DNA of 64,000 bases from Dyadobacter koreensis (GTDB lineage: Bacteria; Bacteroidota; Bacteroidia; Cytophagales; Spirosomataceae), in the NCBI RefSeq assembly GCF_900108855.1, contig NZ_FNXY01000003.1:496001-560000 (forward strand). Reading direction: 5' to 3'. The notes beneath the pieces are model-generated. The model had not been told where the DNA came from. It searched no databases and saw nothing but the letters and a program-made list of their open reading frames with translations. Positions 37,401 through 44,777 of the stretch are shown here, in pieces. Position 1 is the stretch's first letter, and every line of letters begins with the position of its first letter. A program made the translations under genes and the position numbers.

Positions 37401-38055
37401 CAACGCCAGCGCTATCGAAAGATCAGGAAACGCTGATGCAGTTTATCAAAACGAAGTTAAAGTGGGTCGCTTCCGCTATGCAGATATCAATGGCGATGGA
37501 ATCATCACTTCTGATGACCGCACTTTCCTTGGTAATCCAAGTCCTAAATTCAGTTACGGTTTGAACATCGGAGCGAATTACAAAAACTTTGATTTTGGTA
37601 TTTTCTTCTATGGTGTACAAGGCAACGAAATCTGGAACAACCTGAAATGGTGGAACGACTTCTATACGAATTTCCAGGGAGCAAAAAGCAATACAGCTTT
37701 ATATGATTCGTGGACTCCGACAAACATGAATGCTACGGCACCTATCCAGGAAAACACAGGTTCTTTCAGCACGACCAACGTTCCAAATTCTTATTACGTG
37801 GAAAACGGATCTTATCTGCGCGCTAAAAATGCTCAGCTGGGTTACACCTTGCCTAAGAGTTTAACACAAAGCCTGAAAATTGAAAAACTTCGTGTTTATG
37901 TTCAGACAGCAAATCTGTTCACGATCACCAAATATTCAGGTCCGGATCCGGAAGTTGGACAAAGCCAGGTTGATGGTTCTACTGCCTTTGGTCTTGATGA
38001 AGGTGTTTATCCAAACACACGCCAATTCCTGATCGGTTTAAATCTGACATTCTAA
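34486..38055 (+). CDS. SusC-like receptor with STN signalling domain (SusC3)
   Basis: This TonB-dependent transporter has 1189 residues from the ATG at 34486. An upstream in-frame TTG at 34447 would add 13 residues but spoil the signal-peptide start, so the ATG MKKLYPNY is preferred. After a signal peptide (to about residue 40, SEAQ) comes a secretin/TonB short N-terminal (STN) domain (about 48-100, VTLQMQNQDVRKVLNTIEEQ). A carboxypeptidase-regulatory-like domain (GAGLPGVSVIVKGSSRGTNT), the TonB-box-like SEVVVVGYG, the plug and a barrel ending in LNLTF follow. STN should contact FecR and report transport to the sigma factor. It is related to SusC2. Confidence 0.95.
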   Translation: MKKLYPNYAHWQIIMRFSCTQLIIAALLSTISMARVSEAQEILNNRVTLQMQNQDVRKVLNTIEEQVKVKFLYSSSLIKAERKISVNLQQQQLGEALKVILSPLNLSYEVSGKQIILKRIKLQTEDLSPQKFKSQALERSISGVVTDGSGAGLPGVSVIVKGSSRGTNTDGEGSYKIDAPDGNVTLTFSFVGFSSKDVEVSASQTTANVTLTTDEKLLSEVVVVGYGTAKKKDLTGAVSVVKVAELTEQANSNLSNQLQGRASGVTVLTSGQPGQAPQVRIRGINSFGNNTPLYVVDGVPTQDINNLNPNDVATMQVLKDAGSASIYGSRASNGVVVITTKRGTGKVKVSYDMYYGSQTVQKGNVYDALSSQGMADLKFLALKNSGVAINDPQYGSGATPVLPDYIVPTGMSEGSVDLSKYYVNPNYTDKADMDSFYRIVKANKQGTDWFHEIFKNAPMQSHNLSVSGGGTGGSYMFSFNHFNQQGNLMNTYLKRYTVRANSQYNVSKHIRVGENIALALVNNPRSTILEEGGAIGMAYRMQPIIPVYDVQGNYAGSFGSGLGNAKNPVAIRDRARNNVGLNNSVFGNMFAEVDFLKDFVVRSSFGGNYYSERGNSFAYPEWENAENVTTNAYTEYTNTGFNWTWTNTLSYEHTFNDKHSIKLLAGTEAYTSTGREVGGTSQSYFSFDPNYTILSTGSGTPTNYSAKYSDALFSYIGRIDYNFKDRYLLSGTIRRDGSSRFTNQFGWFPAVSAGWRVKEEAFMKGVDWISDLKIRGGYGIMGNQFNVNPANAFTTYGLNRSNSFYDIRGTGNSTVQGFQRTRVGNPNAKWESNINSNIGIDATLFNGAVDLTIDYYQKNINDLLFSPELAGTVGQGTAPAVNIGKMANKGIDMSVYAEKNITKDFKLNATVTLTTYNNEIKKITDGATYFDQESRRFNGSNIIRNAVGNSIGQFFGYQIDGFWNTQQEIDQANASAIERSGNADAVYQNEVKVGRFRYADINGDGIITSDDRTFLGNPSPKFSYGLNIGANYKNFDFGIFFYGVQGNEIWNNLKWWNDFYTNFQGAKSNTALYDSWTPTNMNATAPIQENTGSFSTTNVPNSYYVENGSYLRAKNAQLGYTLPKSLTQSLKIEKLRVYVQTANLFTITKYSGPDPEVGQSQVDGSTAFGLDEGVYPNTRQFLIGLNLTF

Positions 38056-38081
38056 TTACTGTATCCTTAAACAGAATAAAG

Positions 38082-39860
38082 ATGAAAAAATTAAGATTTT
38101 CCAAAATAGCATTAGTAGTTGCTTTCGGATTACTTTCCTATGCCTGCCAGGACAGCTTCCTTGACAAACCGGCATTAGGAGCCCTGAGTGATGCTCAATT
38201 AAGTACAAAAGCGGGAGTAGATGGCCTTCTCGTAGGTGCGTACGCAGCCCTGGACGGCAACGGAGTCGGTGCGGCTAGCGCCTGGGACGCAGCGGCTGAC
38301 AACTGGATTTATGGAAGTATTGCCGGTGGCGATGCAAAAAAAGGCAGTGACGGAGCAGACCAGCCGGGTATCAACTCGATCATGATTTACAGTCACGGAC
38401 CTAGCAATGGATTTTTCAATAGTAAATGGAAAGCTGTTTACGAAGGAATTAACCGGGCAAACACCGTTTTGAAGTTCGTGCCGCTCGTAACTTCTGGCAT
38501 TACAGATGCTGAGAAAGTAAGTTTTACCGCCCAGGCACGTTTCTTGCGCGGACATTATTATTTTGAACTGAAAAAGATGTTTAACATGGTACCCTGGGTT
38601 GACGAAACCACTGTCGATCCTGCGATGGTAACAAATGATACAGACATTTGGCCGAACATCGAAGCTGATTTCAAATTCGCTATGGACAATCTTCCAGCGA
38701 CTCAGACGGACGTTGGACGCGTAAATAAGTGGGCCGCGGCAGCATATCTGGGTAAAACTTACCTGTACGAGAAAAAATTCGCTGATGCAAAAACAGTTTT
38801 CGACCAGGTAATCAGTTCTGGCGTAACAAGCAATGGTTTAAAATATGACCTGCTGCCCAAGTATCAGGACAACTTTGACGCAGCTCAGAAAAATCTCGCC
38901 GAATCAGTTTTTGCAGTTCAAATGGCGGCGAATGACGGAACAAATACCATTGACAACGCGAATACAGGCGGTATGTTGAATTTCCCATACAATTCTCCTT
39001 TCCGTTGCTGCGGTTTTTATCAGCCAAGTCTTGACCTTGCAAATTCATTCCAGACAGATGCAAACGGACTTCCATTGATAGACTCTTATAATAATACTAC
39101 GTTGAAAAATGACATGGGCGTAAAGTCTGACGCAGCTTTTACTCCTGATGCTGCGGCGCCTTTGGATCCACGTATTGACTGGACAGTTGGCCGTCGCGGA
39201 ATCCCGTTCCTTGACTGGGGAAATCACCCTGGACAAGCCTGGATTCGTGATCAGGGATACGCAGGCCCGTATTCTCCAAAGAAAAACATGTACTATCAGG
39301 CTACGCAGGATAAATATTCTGATCAGCATTCATGGGCTCCCGGAACAGCGATCAACGTACAAATTATCCGTTTTGCTGACGTCCTGCTGATGGCTGCAGA
39401 GGCAGAAGCACAATCCGGAAGTTTGGAAAAAGCACAGGAATATGTGAATAAAGTTCGTGCTCGCGCAGCAAAGCCTGAAAGTTGGGTTTATACCTATGCT
39501 GATCCTACAAAACCAATGGGAGGTTACACAACAACGCCGGCAAGTAATTATAAAATCGCAGAATATCCAGCAGGATCTTTTGCTGCCAAAGGCAAAGATG
39601 GCGCTTTGAAAGCAATTTATTTTGAACGTAAGGTTGAGCTCGCCATGGAAGGCCATCGCTTCTTTGACCTGTCACGTTGGGGAATTGCGGAACAAGCGTT
39701 GAATGCTTATGTAGCTTTCGAAAGTAAAATCACGCCGGATGTGAGTGGTGGAAAATTCATAAAAAATAGAAATGAATATTTTCCGATCCCACAAACTCAG
39801 ATCGATTTGAGTACCAGAAATGGTGTATCATCTTTGAAACAAAATCCGGGATATCAGTAA
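38082..39860 (+). CDS. SusD/RagB-family nutrient-binding lipoprotein (SusD3)
   Basis: A 592-residue surface lipoprotein with lipobox Cys22 (LLSYAC). RagB/SusD landmarks are FLDKPALGALSDAQL, ARFLRGHYYFELKK, ADVLLMAAEAEAQSGSLEKA and FERKVELAMEGHRFFDLSRW, with NEYFPIPQTQIDL and QNPGYQ at the end. It starts 26 nt after susC3 and should form the lid of that transporter. It is a paralogue of SusD2 at 25435-27177. A terminator-like hairpin directly follows the stop, and the cytochrome-VCBS gene comes next. Confidence 0.95.
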   Translation: MKKLRFSKIALVVAFGLLSYACQDSFLDKPALGALSDAQLSTKAGVDGLLVGAYAALDGNGVGAASAWDAAADNWIYGSIAGGDAKKGSDGADQPGINSIMIYSHGPSNGFFNSKWKAVYEGINRANTVLKFVPLVTSGITDAEKVSFTAQARFLRGHYYFELKKMFNMVPWVDETTVDPAMVTNDTDIWPNIEADFKFAMDNLPATQTDVGRVNKWAAAAYLGKTYLYEKKFADAKTVFDQVISSGVTSNGLKYDLLPKYQDNFDAAQKNLAESVFAVQMAANDGTNTIDNANTGGMLNFPYNSPFRCCGFYQPSLDLANSFQTDANGLPLIDSYNNTTLKNDMGVKSDAAFTPDAAAPLDPRIDWTVGRRGIPFLDWGNHPGQAWIRDQGYAGPYSPKKNMYYQATQDKYSDQHSWAPGTAINVQIIRFADVLLMAAEAEAQSGSLEKAQEYVNKVRARAAKPESWVYTYADPTKPMGGYTTTPASNYKIAEYPAGSFAAKGKDGALKAIYFERKVELAMEGHRFFDLSRWGIAEQALNAYVAFESKITPDVSGGKFIKNRNEYFPIPQTQIDLSTRNGVSSLKQNPGYQ

Positions 39861-39878
39861 CAAACTTTAATCAGCATG

Positions 39879-39908
39879 AAGAGGCGGTTTCACGACTGCC
39901 TCTTTTTG
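39879..39908 (+). terminator. Terminator-like hairpin between susD3 and the cytochrome-VCBS gene
   Basis: The stem AGAGGCGGT / ACTGCCTCT, with one G-T wobble and a 6-nt loop, is followed by TTTTTGTTT. It starts 19 nt after the susD3 stop and ends before the ATG at 39936, so it should reduce expression of the next gene relative to susCD. Confidence 0.85.
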
Positions 39909-39935
39909 TTTAAACTTGAAAAAATATTGCTCCCA

Positions 39936-41468
39936 ATGCGCCTGAGATTACTGCTTTTATCCTGTCTGATACTCCTCTTCTCTGGTATTTTATTAATAGG
40001 CTGCGATTCCAAAAGTGAGAAGGGAGCACGTGAATTAACCGGAGAAATGCTGGAAGGTGAAAAACTGTCAGAAAAATATTGCAGCAGCTGCCACCTGCCA
40101 GTCGAACCCGAGTTGCTTGATAAGGATACCTGGAAAAATCAGGTTTTACCAGCGATGGCGAAACAACTAGGCTTGGAAGTATGGCAGGGAAATAAATATT
40201 TCCAAAATGAAAGATCGGTTATATCGCACAGCGACTGGCTAAAAATTGTCGCCTATTATGACTCGCTTGCTCCCTTGGAAGTTCTGCAAATCAAAGCACC
40301 CGTTCCACCGGTTCAGGATTGGGGAGGTTTCTGCTTGAAGACGCCAGAAACGGATACCTCAAAACTGGCGACGACTACGTTGGTTGCTGTTAATAAATCA
40401 CGACACACGATATACACAAGCAGTGCCGAAAATCCTGATTTAATAAAATGGGATCAGAGTTTAAAACCTTCTCTTTCAAATAAAATTTCTTCTCCCGCTG
40501 TGGACATTTCTTTTGCAGAAAACAATCAGGTCATAACGCTGATCGGTGAAATGAAAGCCTATGATTCTCCGAGCGGTGGCATAGTTCAAATGAATGAAAA
40601 TGGCACAGATGAGATCATTTCTTCCGGTTTTATTCGCCCGATCTCAACAGCAAGTGCTGATTTTAACCAGGATGGTATTACAGACTATGTCGTCTGTGGC
40701 TTCGGACATAACAGAGGCGGACTTTATCTTGTCAGGAAATTACCAAATAAAACTTTTGAGAAAGTTCCCGTCCGGGAAGTTGCAGGTGCTACTAAGGCAA
40801 TAACAGGCGATTTTAACGGCGACGGCTGGCCAGATATTATGGCTTTGTTCGCTCACGCTGATGAAGGAATATGGCTATTTTTAAATGATAAAAAAGGAGG
40901 ATTTAATACCCAAAATGTATTGAGGTTTCCACCCGTTTATGGTTCGAGCAGTTTTCAACTGGTAGATGTTAACAGGGACGGAAAACTGGACATCATCTAC
41001 ACAGCAGGCGACAACAGCGATTATTCCAGAATTCTGAAACCCTACCACGGGCTCTACATATTTATCGACAAAGGAGATTTGATAAAAGGAAATCCGAAAT
41101 TCGAGCAGGTTTATTTCTACCCTATTCACGGCGCAACGAAAGTGATCGCAAAAGATTTTGATCAGGACGGAGACATCGATTTCGCCACGATCGCATTCTT
41201 CGCAGATTTTCAGAATAACGCATCCGGAAGTTTTATCTATTTTGAGCAGAACAGTAAAACTCAGTTTCCGAATTTCATCCCGCACGCACCGCCGATTAGC
41301 AAGTCAGGCCGGTGGATTTGTATGGATGCCGAAGATATTGATGGCGATGGAGATATTGATATTGTTCTGGGAAATTATTCCAAAGGTTTTTTAAATCAGG
41401 AGAATTTCAAACCCGACTGGAATGTACATCTGCCCTTTATCGTTTTGGTCAATAATCAAACGTTATAA
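39936..41468 (+). CDS. Lipoprotein with CxxCH heme motif fused to VCBS/FG-GAP repeats (second copy)
   Basis: The start is placed at 39936, giving 510 residues. The open frame extends to an ATG at 39876, but that would place the terminator hairpin inside the gene and push the signal peptide 20 residues inward. From 39936 the signal peptide ends in lipobox LIGC (Cys23). A heme motif CSSCH (Cys49, Cys52, His53) follows, with LDKDTWKNQVLPAM. FG-GAP/VCBS repeats include DFNQDGITDYVV, DFNGDGWPDIMAL, DVNRDGKLDIIYTAGDNSDYS and DIDGDGDIDIVLGN. It is a close paralogue of 30729-32255. The last six bases overlap the convergent gene at 41463. Confidence 0.9.
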   Translation: MRLRLLLLSCLILLFSGILLIGCDSKSEKGARELTGEMLEGEKLSEKYCSSCHLPVEPELLDKDTWKNQVLPAMAKQLGLEVWQGNKYFQNERSVISHSDWLKIVAYYDSLAPLEVLQIKAPVPPVQDWGGFCLKTPETDTSKLATTTLVAVNKSRHTIYTSSAENPDLIKWDQSLKPSLSNKISSPAVDISFAENNQVITLIGEMKAYDSPSGGIVQMNENGTDEIISSGFIRPISTASADFNQDGITDYVVCGFGHNRGGLYLVRKLPNKTFEKVPVREVAGATKAITGDFNGDGWPDIMALFAHADEGIWLFLNDKKGGFNTQNVLRFPPVYGSSSFQLVDVNRDGKLDIIYTAGDNSDYSRILKPYHGLYIFIDKGDLIKGNPKFEQVYFYPIHGATKVIAKDFDQDGDIDFATIAFFADFQNNASGSFIYFEQNSKTQFPNFIPHAPPISKSGRWICMDAEDIDGDGDIDIVLGNYSKGFLNQENFKPDWNVHLPFIVLVNNQTL

Positions 41469-42599
41469 ATCTCGTTTCCAATCAGCCGGAAGCAACGTCG
41501 AGTAACGGTCGTTTCCCAGATAGCCAGCGATTTCAAAACCCATCGGCATTACCACCCAACCCTCAGGTGTGATCACACAATATCCTTGGGGAAATTTAAT
41601 CTGCGTGTAAGCATAAGGCATATCAGAATAGGGAGAACTTCCTTTCTTTTTGGTATAAAATACCTCCAGCATCATTTTAGAAACAACCAGTCGTTCCGTC
41701 ATCAATTCTCCCGGTTTGATCAATCGATTGCCTAAAATAGGTTCTATCCGGTTATGGATATTATTTGCGATCGTGTTATAGCCGTTTACACTTCTGACCG
41801 ATCTGAACAGGCGCATCGAATCCGGAATTTCCTGATATACCTTGAAACCTTCTTCCCATAAACTGTCTGCAACCATGCTCGCCAGTAAATGTTTCAACGA
41901 ACCTGCGTAGGCAATTTTTTGATTTTCACGCCACATTTTCTTCTGCTCTTCGTCCTTTGGTTTAAGCAATTCAAAACGGGTGCTTCCGCCATACAAAACT
42001 CTGCCTTCAAAATAATCAAAATCATCCAGATCCTGGTGGATTTTATAACCCAACGCGTTATTTTCGATAATCAACGGGGCGGTGGTTTGCGCACTTAAAT
42101 GCCGGTTATCATCCAGAGAAATCCTTAGAACTTCGGGATTTAATATTCGGCATTGTTTTGCAAACGGCGTTTTTCCAAGCAATTCTCTGGTAATGATTGC
42201 CAGATGTTTTTCACGTTTTTTATTCTTTTTGGAATAAATCGTGACACCGGTCAGCTGCATTCCCTCGATCAGTTTGAATTGCACCGTCTTGATTCCCGGC
42301 TGTTCGAATCTTAAAGTTTGTTTTATCGTTTCATAGCCCAGAAAAGAAACGGCCATTTCAATGCTGCCGATCGTCAGGCCCATTAATTTGTAATTGCCAT
42401 TTTCATCAGCATTCGTACCTATCGTTGAATTGTTTACGAAAACATTGGCAAATGGCAGCGGTTTTCCTGTTTTCCCATCTGTTACTTTTCCGGTTAGTAC
42501 CACAGCTCCTCCCTGCTGCGCAACGGAGGTAAGCGTAACGCAGAAGAAAAAGACAACGAATAAAAAAGATTTAATAAAAGACGATGGATTGCGAAACAT
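41463..42599 (-). CDS. Carboxypeptidase-regulatory-like domain protein, 378 aa
   Basis: An exported protein with a signal peptide to about residue 27 (TSVAQ) and one carboxypeptidase-regulatory-like (Ig-like) domain at about 35-110 (LTGKVTDGKTGKPLPFANV, TIGTNADENGNYKL). The remaining 270 residues belong to no family I can name, are mixed alpha/beta and contain no barrel-like strands. The protein ends GNDRYSTLLPADWKRDL. This architecture resembles a group of Bacteroidota periplasmic proteins related to DUF5686, without the barrel. Its stop overlaps the convergent cytochrome-VCBS stop by 6 nt, and no terminator lies between. It is probably periplasmic. Function is unknown. Confidence 0.85.
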   Translation of the reverse strand: MFRNPSSFIKSFLFVVFFFCVTLTSVAQQGGAVVLTGKVTDGKTGKPLPFANVFVNNSTIGTNADENGNYKLMGLTIGSIEMAVSFLGYETIKQTLRFEQPGIKTVQFKLIEGMQLTGVTIYSKKNKKREKHLAIITRELLGKTPFAKQCRILNPEVLRISLDDNRHLSAQTTAPLIIENNALGYKIHQDLDDFDYFEGRVLYGGSTRFELLKPKDEEQKKMWRENQKIAYAGSLKHLLASMVADSLWEEGFKVYQEIPDSMRLFRSVRSVNGYNTIANNIHNRIEPILGNRLIKPGELMTERLVVSKMMLEVFYTKKKGSSPYSDMPYAYTQIKFPQGYCVITPEGWVVMPMGFEIAGYLGNDRYSTLLPADWKRDL

Positions 42600-42706
42600 T
42601 ATAAAACGGATAACTGGGGGTTAAAGGCTTTCAGACCCAAAGATAAATGAGGAGTTTGGAATCTTCATCCTGATACTAATAATGTTACGCGTCTGTTGCA
42701 AAAGAA

Positions 42707-42741
42707 AATTCCAACCGGAAATTAGTGCTCCGGTTGGAATT
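42707..42741 (-). terminator. Terminator of the susC4-susD4-lipoprotein operon
   Basis: A perfect 13-bp stem (AATTCCAACCGGA / TCCGGTTGGAATT) has a 9-nt loop and is followed by TTTTCTTTTG on the minus strand. It lies 45 nt after the stop at 42787. Confidence 0.9.
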
Positions 42742-42786
42742 AAAAACGCAGTTATCAGGAACTACGTATGCTCCAAAACTTTAATT

Positions 42787-43269
42787 TTATTTATTTGTCG
42801 TTAGAGTTGCCGATTTCTGAATCGACGCCAAGCCATTTTCTCCAATAATTTCAGCGAAGAAAACCCGGGTTGTTCCCTTGGTATCCTGCGCTTTTACAGG
42901 AACTGCCAGTACATAATTCCGAAGCACCTGATCGTATTTCTGAGTTCCGGCTGGAATCGTTGTGACTAATGTTTGTGCTCCGGTGGAGGTTGCTGCATAA
43001 TAAATTTTGAATTCTTTTACCGGAATTTCGGAGGTAAACTCGATGTTGAAATTGGTAGAAGCTCCCGCGTCAACTGTTAAACCGGTAACAACCGCACTAC
43101 TTGACGACACCGTTCTGGTTGTTCCCAGCCAAACGACGGAAACCTGTGCGACCTTACCAACGCTGGTTGAAATTTCGCTGATCAGGTCTGGCTCGTCATA
43201 ACAACTTGTAAGTAAAATACTGAAAAAGAGCGCCAAAGCCAGAAAACTAATATTGATATTTTTTTTCAT
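42787..43269 (-). CDS. Small lipoprotein encoded after susD4
   Basis: A 160-residue lipoprotein with lipobox LTSC (Cys23) and a short acidic linker (YDEPDLISEI). It then has one beta-rich domain (VAQVSVVWLGTTRTV, TNFNIEFTSEIPVKEFKIYYA, TTRVFFAEIIGENG), Ig-like in appearance. Position and size resemble the accessory surface glycan- or peptide-binding lipoproteins (SusE/F-like) that follow susCD in uptake loci, but sequence similarity to SusE is not evident. It starts 33 nt after susD4, and the operon ends at the terminator at 42707-42741. Confidence 0.82.
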   Translation of the reverse strand: MKKNINISFLALALFFSILLTSCYDEPDLISEISTSVGKVAQVSVVWLGTTRTVSSSSAVVTGLTVDAGASTNFNIEFTSEIPVKEFKIYYAATSTGAQTLVTTIPAGTQKYDQVLRNYVLAVPVKAQDTKGTTRVFFAEIIGENGLASIQKSATLTTNK

Positions 43270-43302
43270 ACCTATTCGATTTTGAAAGTCAACAAGTAAA
43301 AA

Positions 43303-44739
43303 TTATTTCGAACTCAACCACATTGGAGTTGCAGGGGTTTTCTGGTTTGCTTCGGCATTGGCCGTATTTCGTGTTAATTCAGACGACGGATATTTCATCC
43401 GCTGAATTCTCCGGCCCTGCAAGTCAGGATTTATATTCTGTGGGAGAGGAAAATCCCAGTAATCATATTTTCTCAGATCCGTCCAGATATCACCGATCAA
43501 AAACATGGCCTTATATTTTTCCCGAAGGATATTTAACAAAGTCAGTTGATTTGCCCCAACGTTTACACTTGCTGCTGCCAGATACGCCGTAATATCTGCC
43601 TCAGCTACGCCAAGCTTGGTCATATTCGAACGGGCGATTGCCATATATGCCGCATAAGCCTCCTCGGTAGAACCTTTCGAAGAAAATGTACCATCGTTAG
43701 CTAAAAATCTGGCTTCTGCCTCAATTGCTTTTACCTCAGCATAGGTCATCATTAATATCGGTGATGTGATGGACGAATGCCAGGAGCTAATCGTAAAATC
43801 AACTGTCGAACCCAGGTTAGACCCGGGAAATACGCCATTATATGCTGTCTGTCCGGTTTTTAAAGTCACTACTTTTGTAAGTCGAGGGTCCACGATTGTC
43901 TGAACTTTTCCGTTCATAAGATCCACAAAAGTACTTCCGTAGGTGACCGACAAATTTCCGGTGCTGTTTGCCAAAGCAACACGGCTATACCACGGGCTCA
44001 AATTTTTGGTATTGTAAGGCATTTGAAAGTCATCCGAATTACCTGTCATTCCCTTTTGTACCGCTGCCAACACATTTTCAGCCGTCTGTTTTGGGTTTTT
44101 ATTCGAGAGATGAAGAAGGTACCGCGCTTTCAACGAATAAGCCAGTTTGGTCCATTTTGTTAAATCGCCTCCGTAAATCAGATCGTCCGTGCCAGGTTTC
44201 ATTCCCGAATTTTTAGCCAGTTCCACAATCCCTTCATCCAGCAGGCGCTGAATTGTCGTGTAAATTTCCTGCTGCGTGTCGTACGATGGCTGGAAATCCT
44301 TTGGTTCCTGGTCTGCTTTTGAAAAAGGCACATTTTCCCAATTTACTGTCGCAAGGCCAATATTATAAGCGAGCAAAGTTTTCGCTATACCCACATAACC
44401 TGAAATGTCTTCCGCCTGCCCTTTTCGGATAATGGTATTAAGTTGAGGAATCACATATAAATAAAGATTCGACCAACCAGTAGGATTTTCGGATTCCGCA
44501 TAGGTATCTGTTCCGTTTGTACCAAGATTGCTGCTGATCTGCTGCGCATACTGGCAAGCAAAGTAAGCTTGCTGATAACTGGCTTCGCTGGAATAAAACT
44601 GTGCAGTCGGCAATAATTCCTGAACCGTCGCATCCGGTTTTAAAGTAGGATCGACGTTGACGTCCAGATAATTATCGCAGCCGAAAAATACGGGAAGAAG
44701 TCCGGCGAACAGTATATATATTTTTCTTATTCTATTCAT
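43303..44739 (-). CDS. SusD-like nutrient-binding lipoprotein (SusD4, SusD_2-like)
   Basis: The preferred start is the ATG at 44739, giving 478 residues. A TTG two codons upstream is less likely. The lipobox is FFGC (Cys21), followed by DNYLDVNVDPT, typical of the SusD-like_2 group that SusD1 also belongs to. Other marks are KWTKLAYSLKARYLLHLSNK and MMTYAEVKAIEAEARF, with ILREKYKAMFLIGDIWTDLRKYDYW near the end. It follows susC4 by 38 nt. The ligand is unknown. Confidence 0.93.
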   Translation of the reverse strand: MNRIRKIYILFAGLLPVFFGCDNYLDVNVDPTLKPDATVQELLPTAQFYSSEASYQQAYFACQYAQQISSNLGTNGTDTYAESENPTGWSNLYLYVIPQLNTIIRKGQAEDISGYVGIAKTLLAYNIGLATVNWENVPFSKADQEPKDFQPSYDTQQEIYTTIQRLLDEGIVELAKNSGMKPGTDDLIYGGDLTKWTKLAYSLKARYLLHLSNKNPKQTAENVLAAVQKGMTGNSDDFQMPYNTKNLSPWYSRVALANSTGNLSVTYGSTFVDLMNGKVQTIVDPRLTKVVTLKTGQTAYNGVFPGSNLGSTVDFTISSWHSSITSPILMMTYAEVKAIEAEARFLANDGTFSSKGSTEEAYAAYMAIARSNMTKLGVAEADITAYLAAASVNVGANQLTLLNILREKYKAMFLIGDIWTDLRKYDYWDFPLPQNINPDLQGRRIQRMKYPSSELTRNTANAEANQKTPATPMWLSSK

Positions 44740-44777
44740 AATCAATGATTTTGAGACGACCCGATTGTCGATCCCGT

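Noticed and set aside
39876-39935. 20-codon N-terminal extension of the cytochrome-VCBS gene from the ATG at 39876
   Set aside because: It would contain the terminator hairpin (39879-39908) and place the signal peptide 20 residues inside. The ATG at 39936 fits better.
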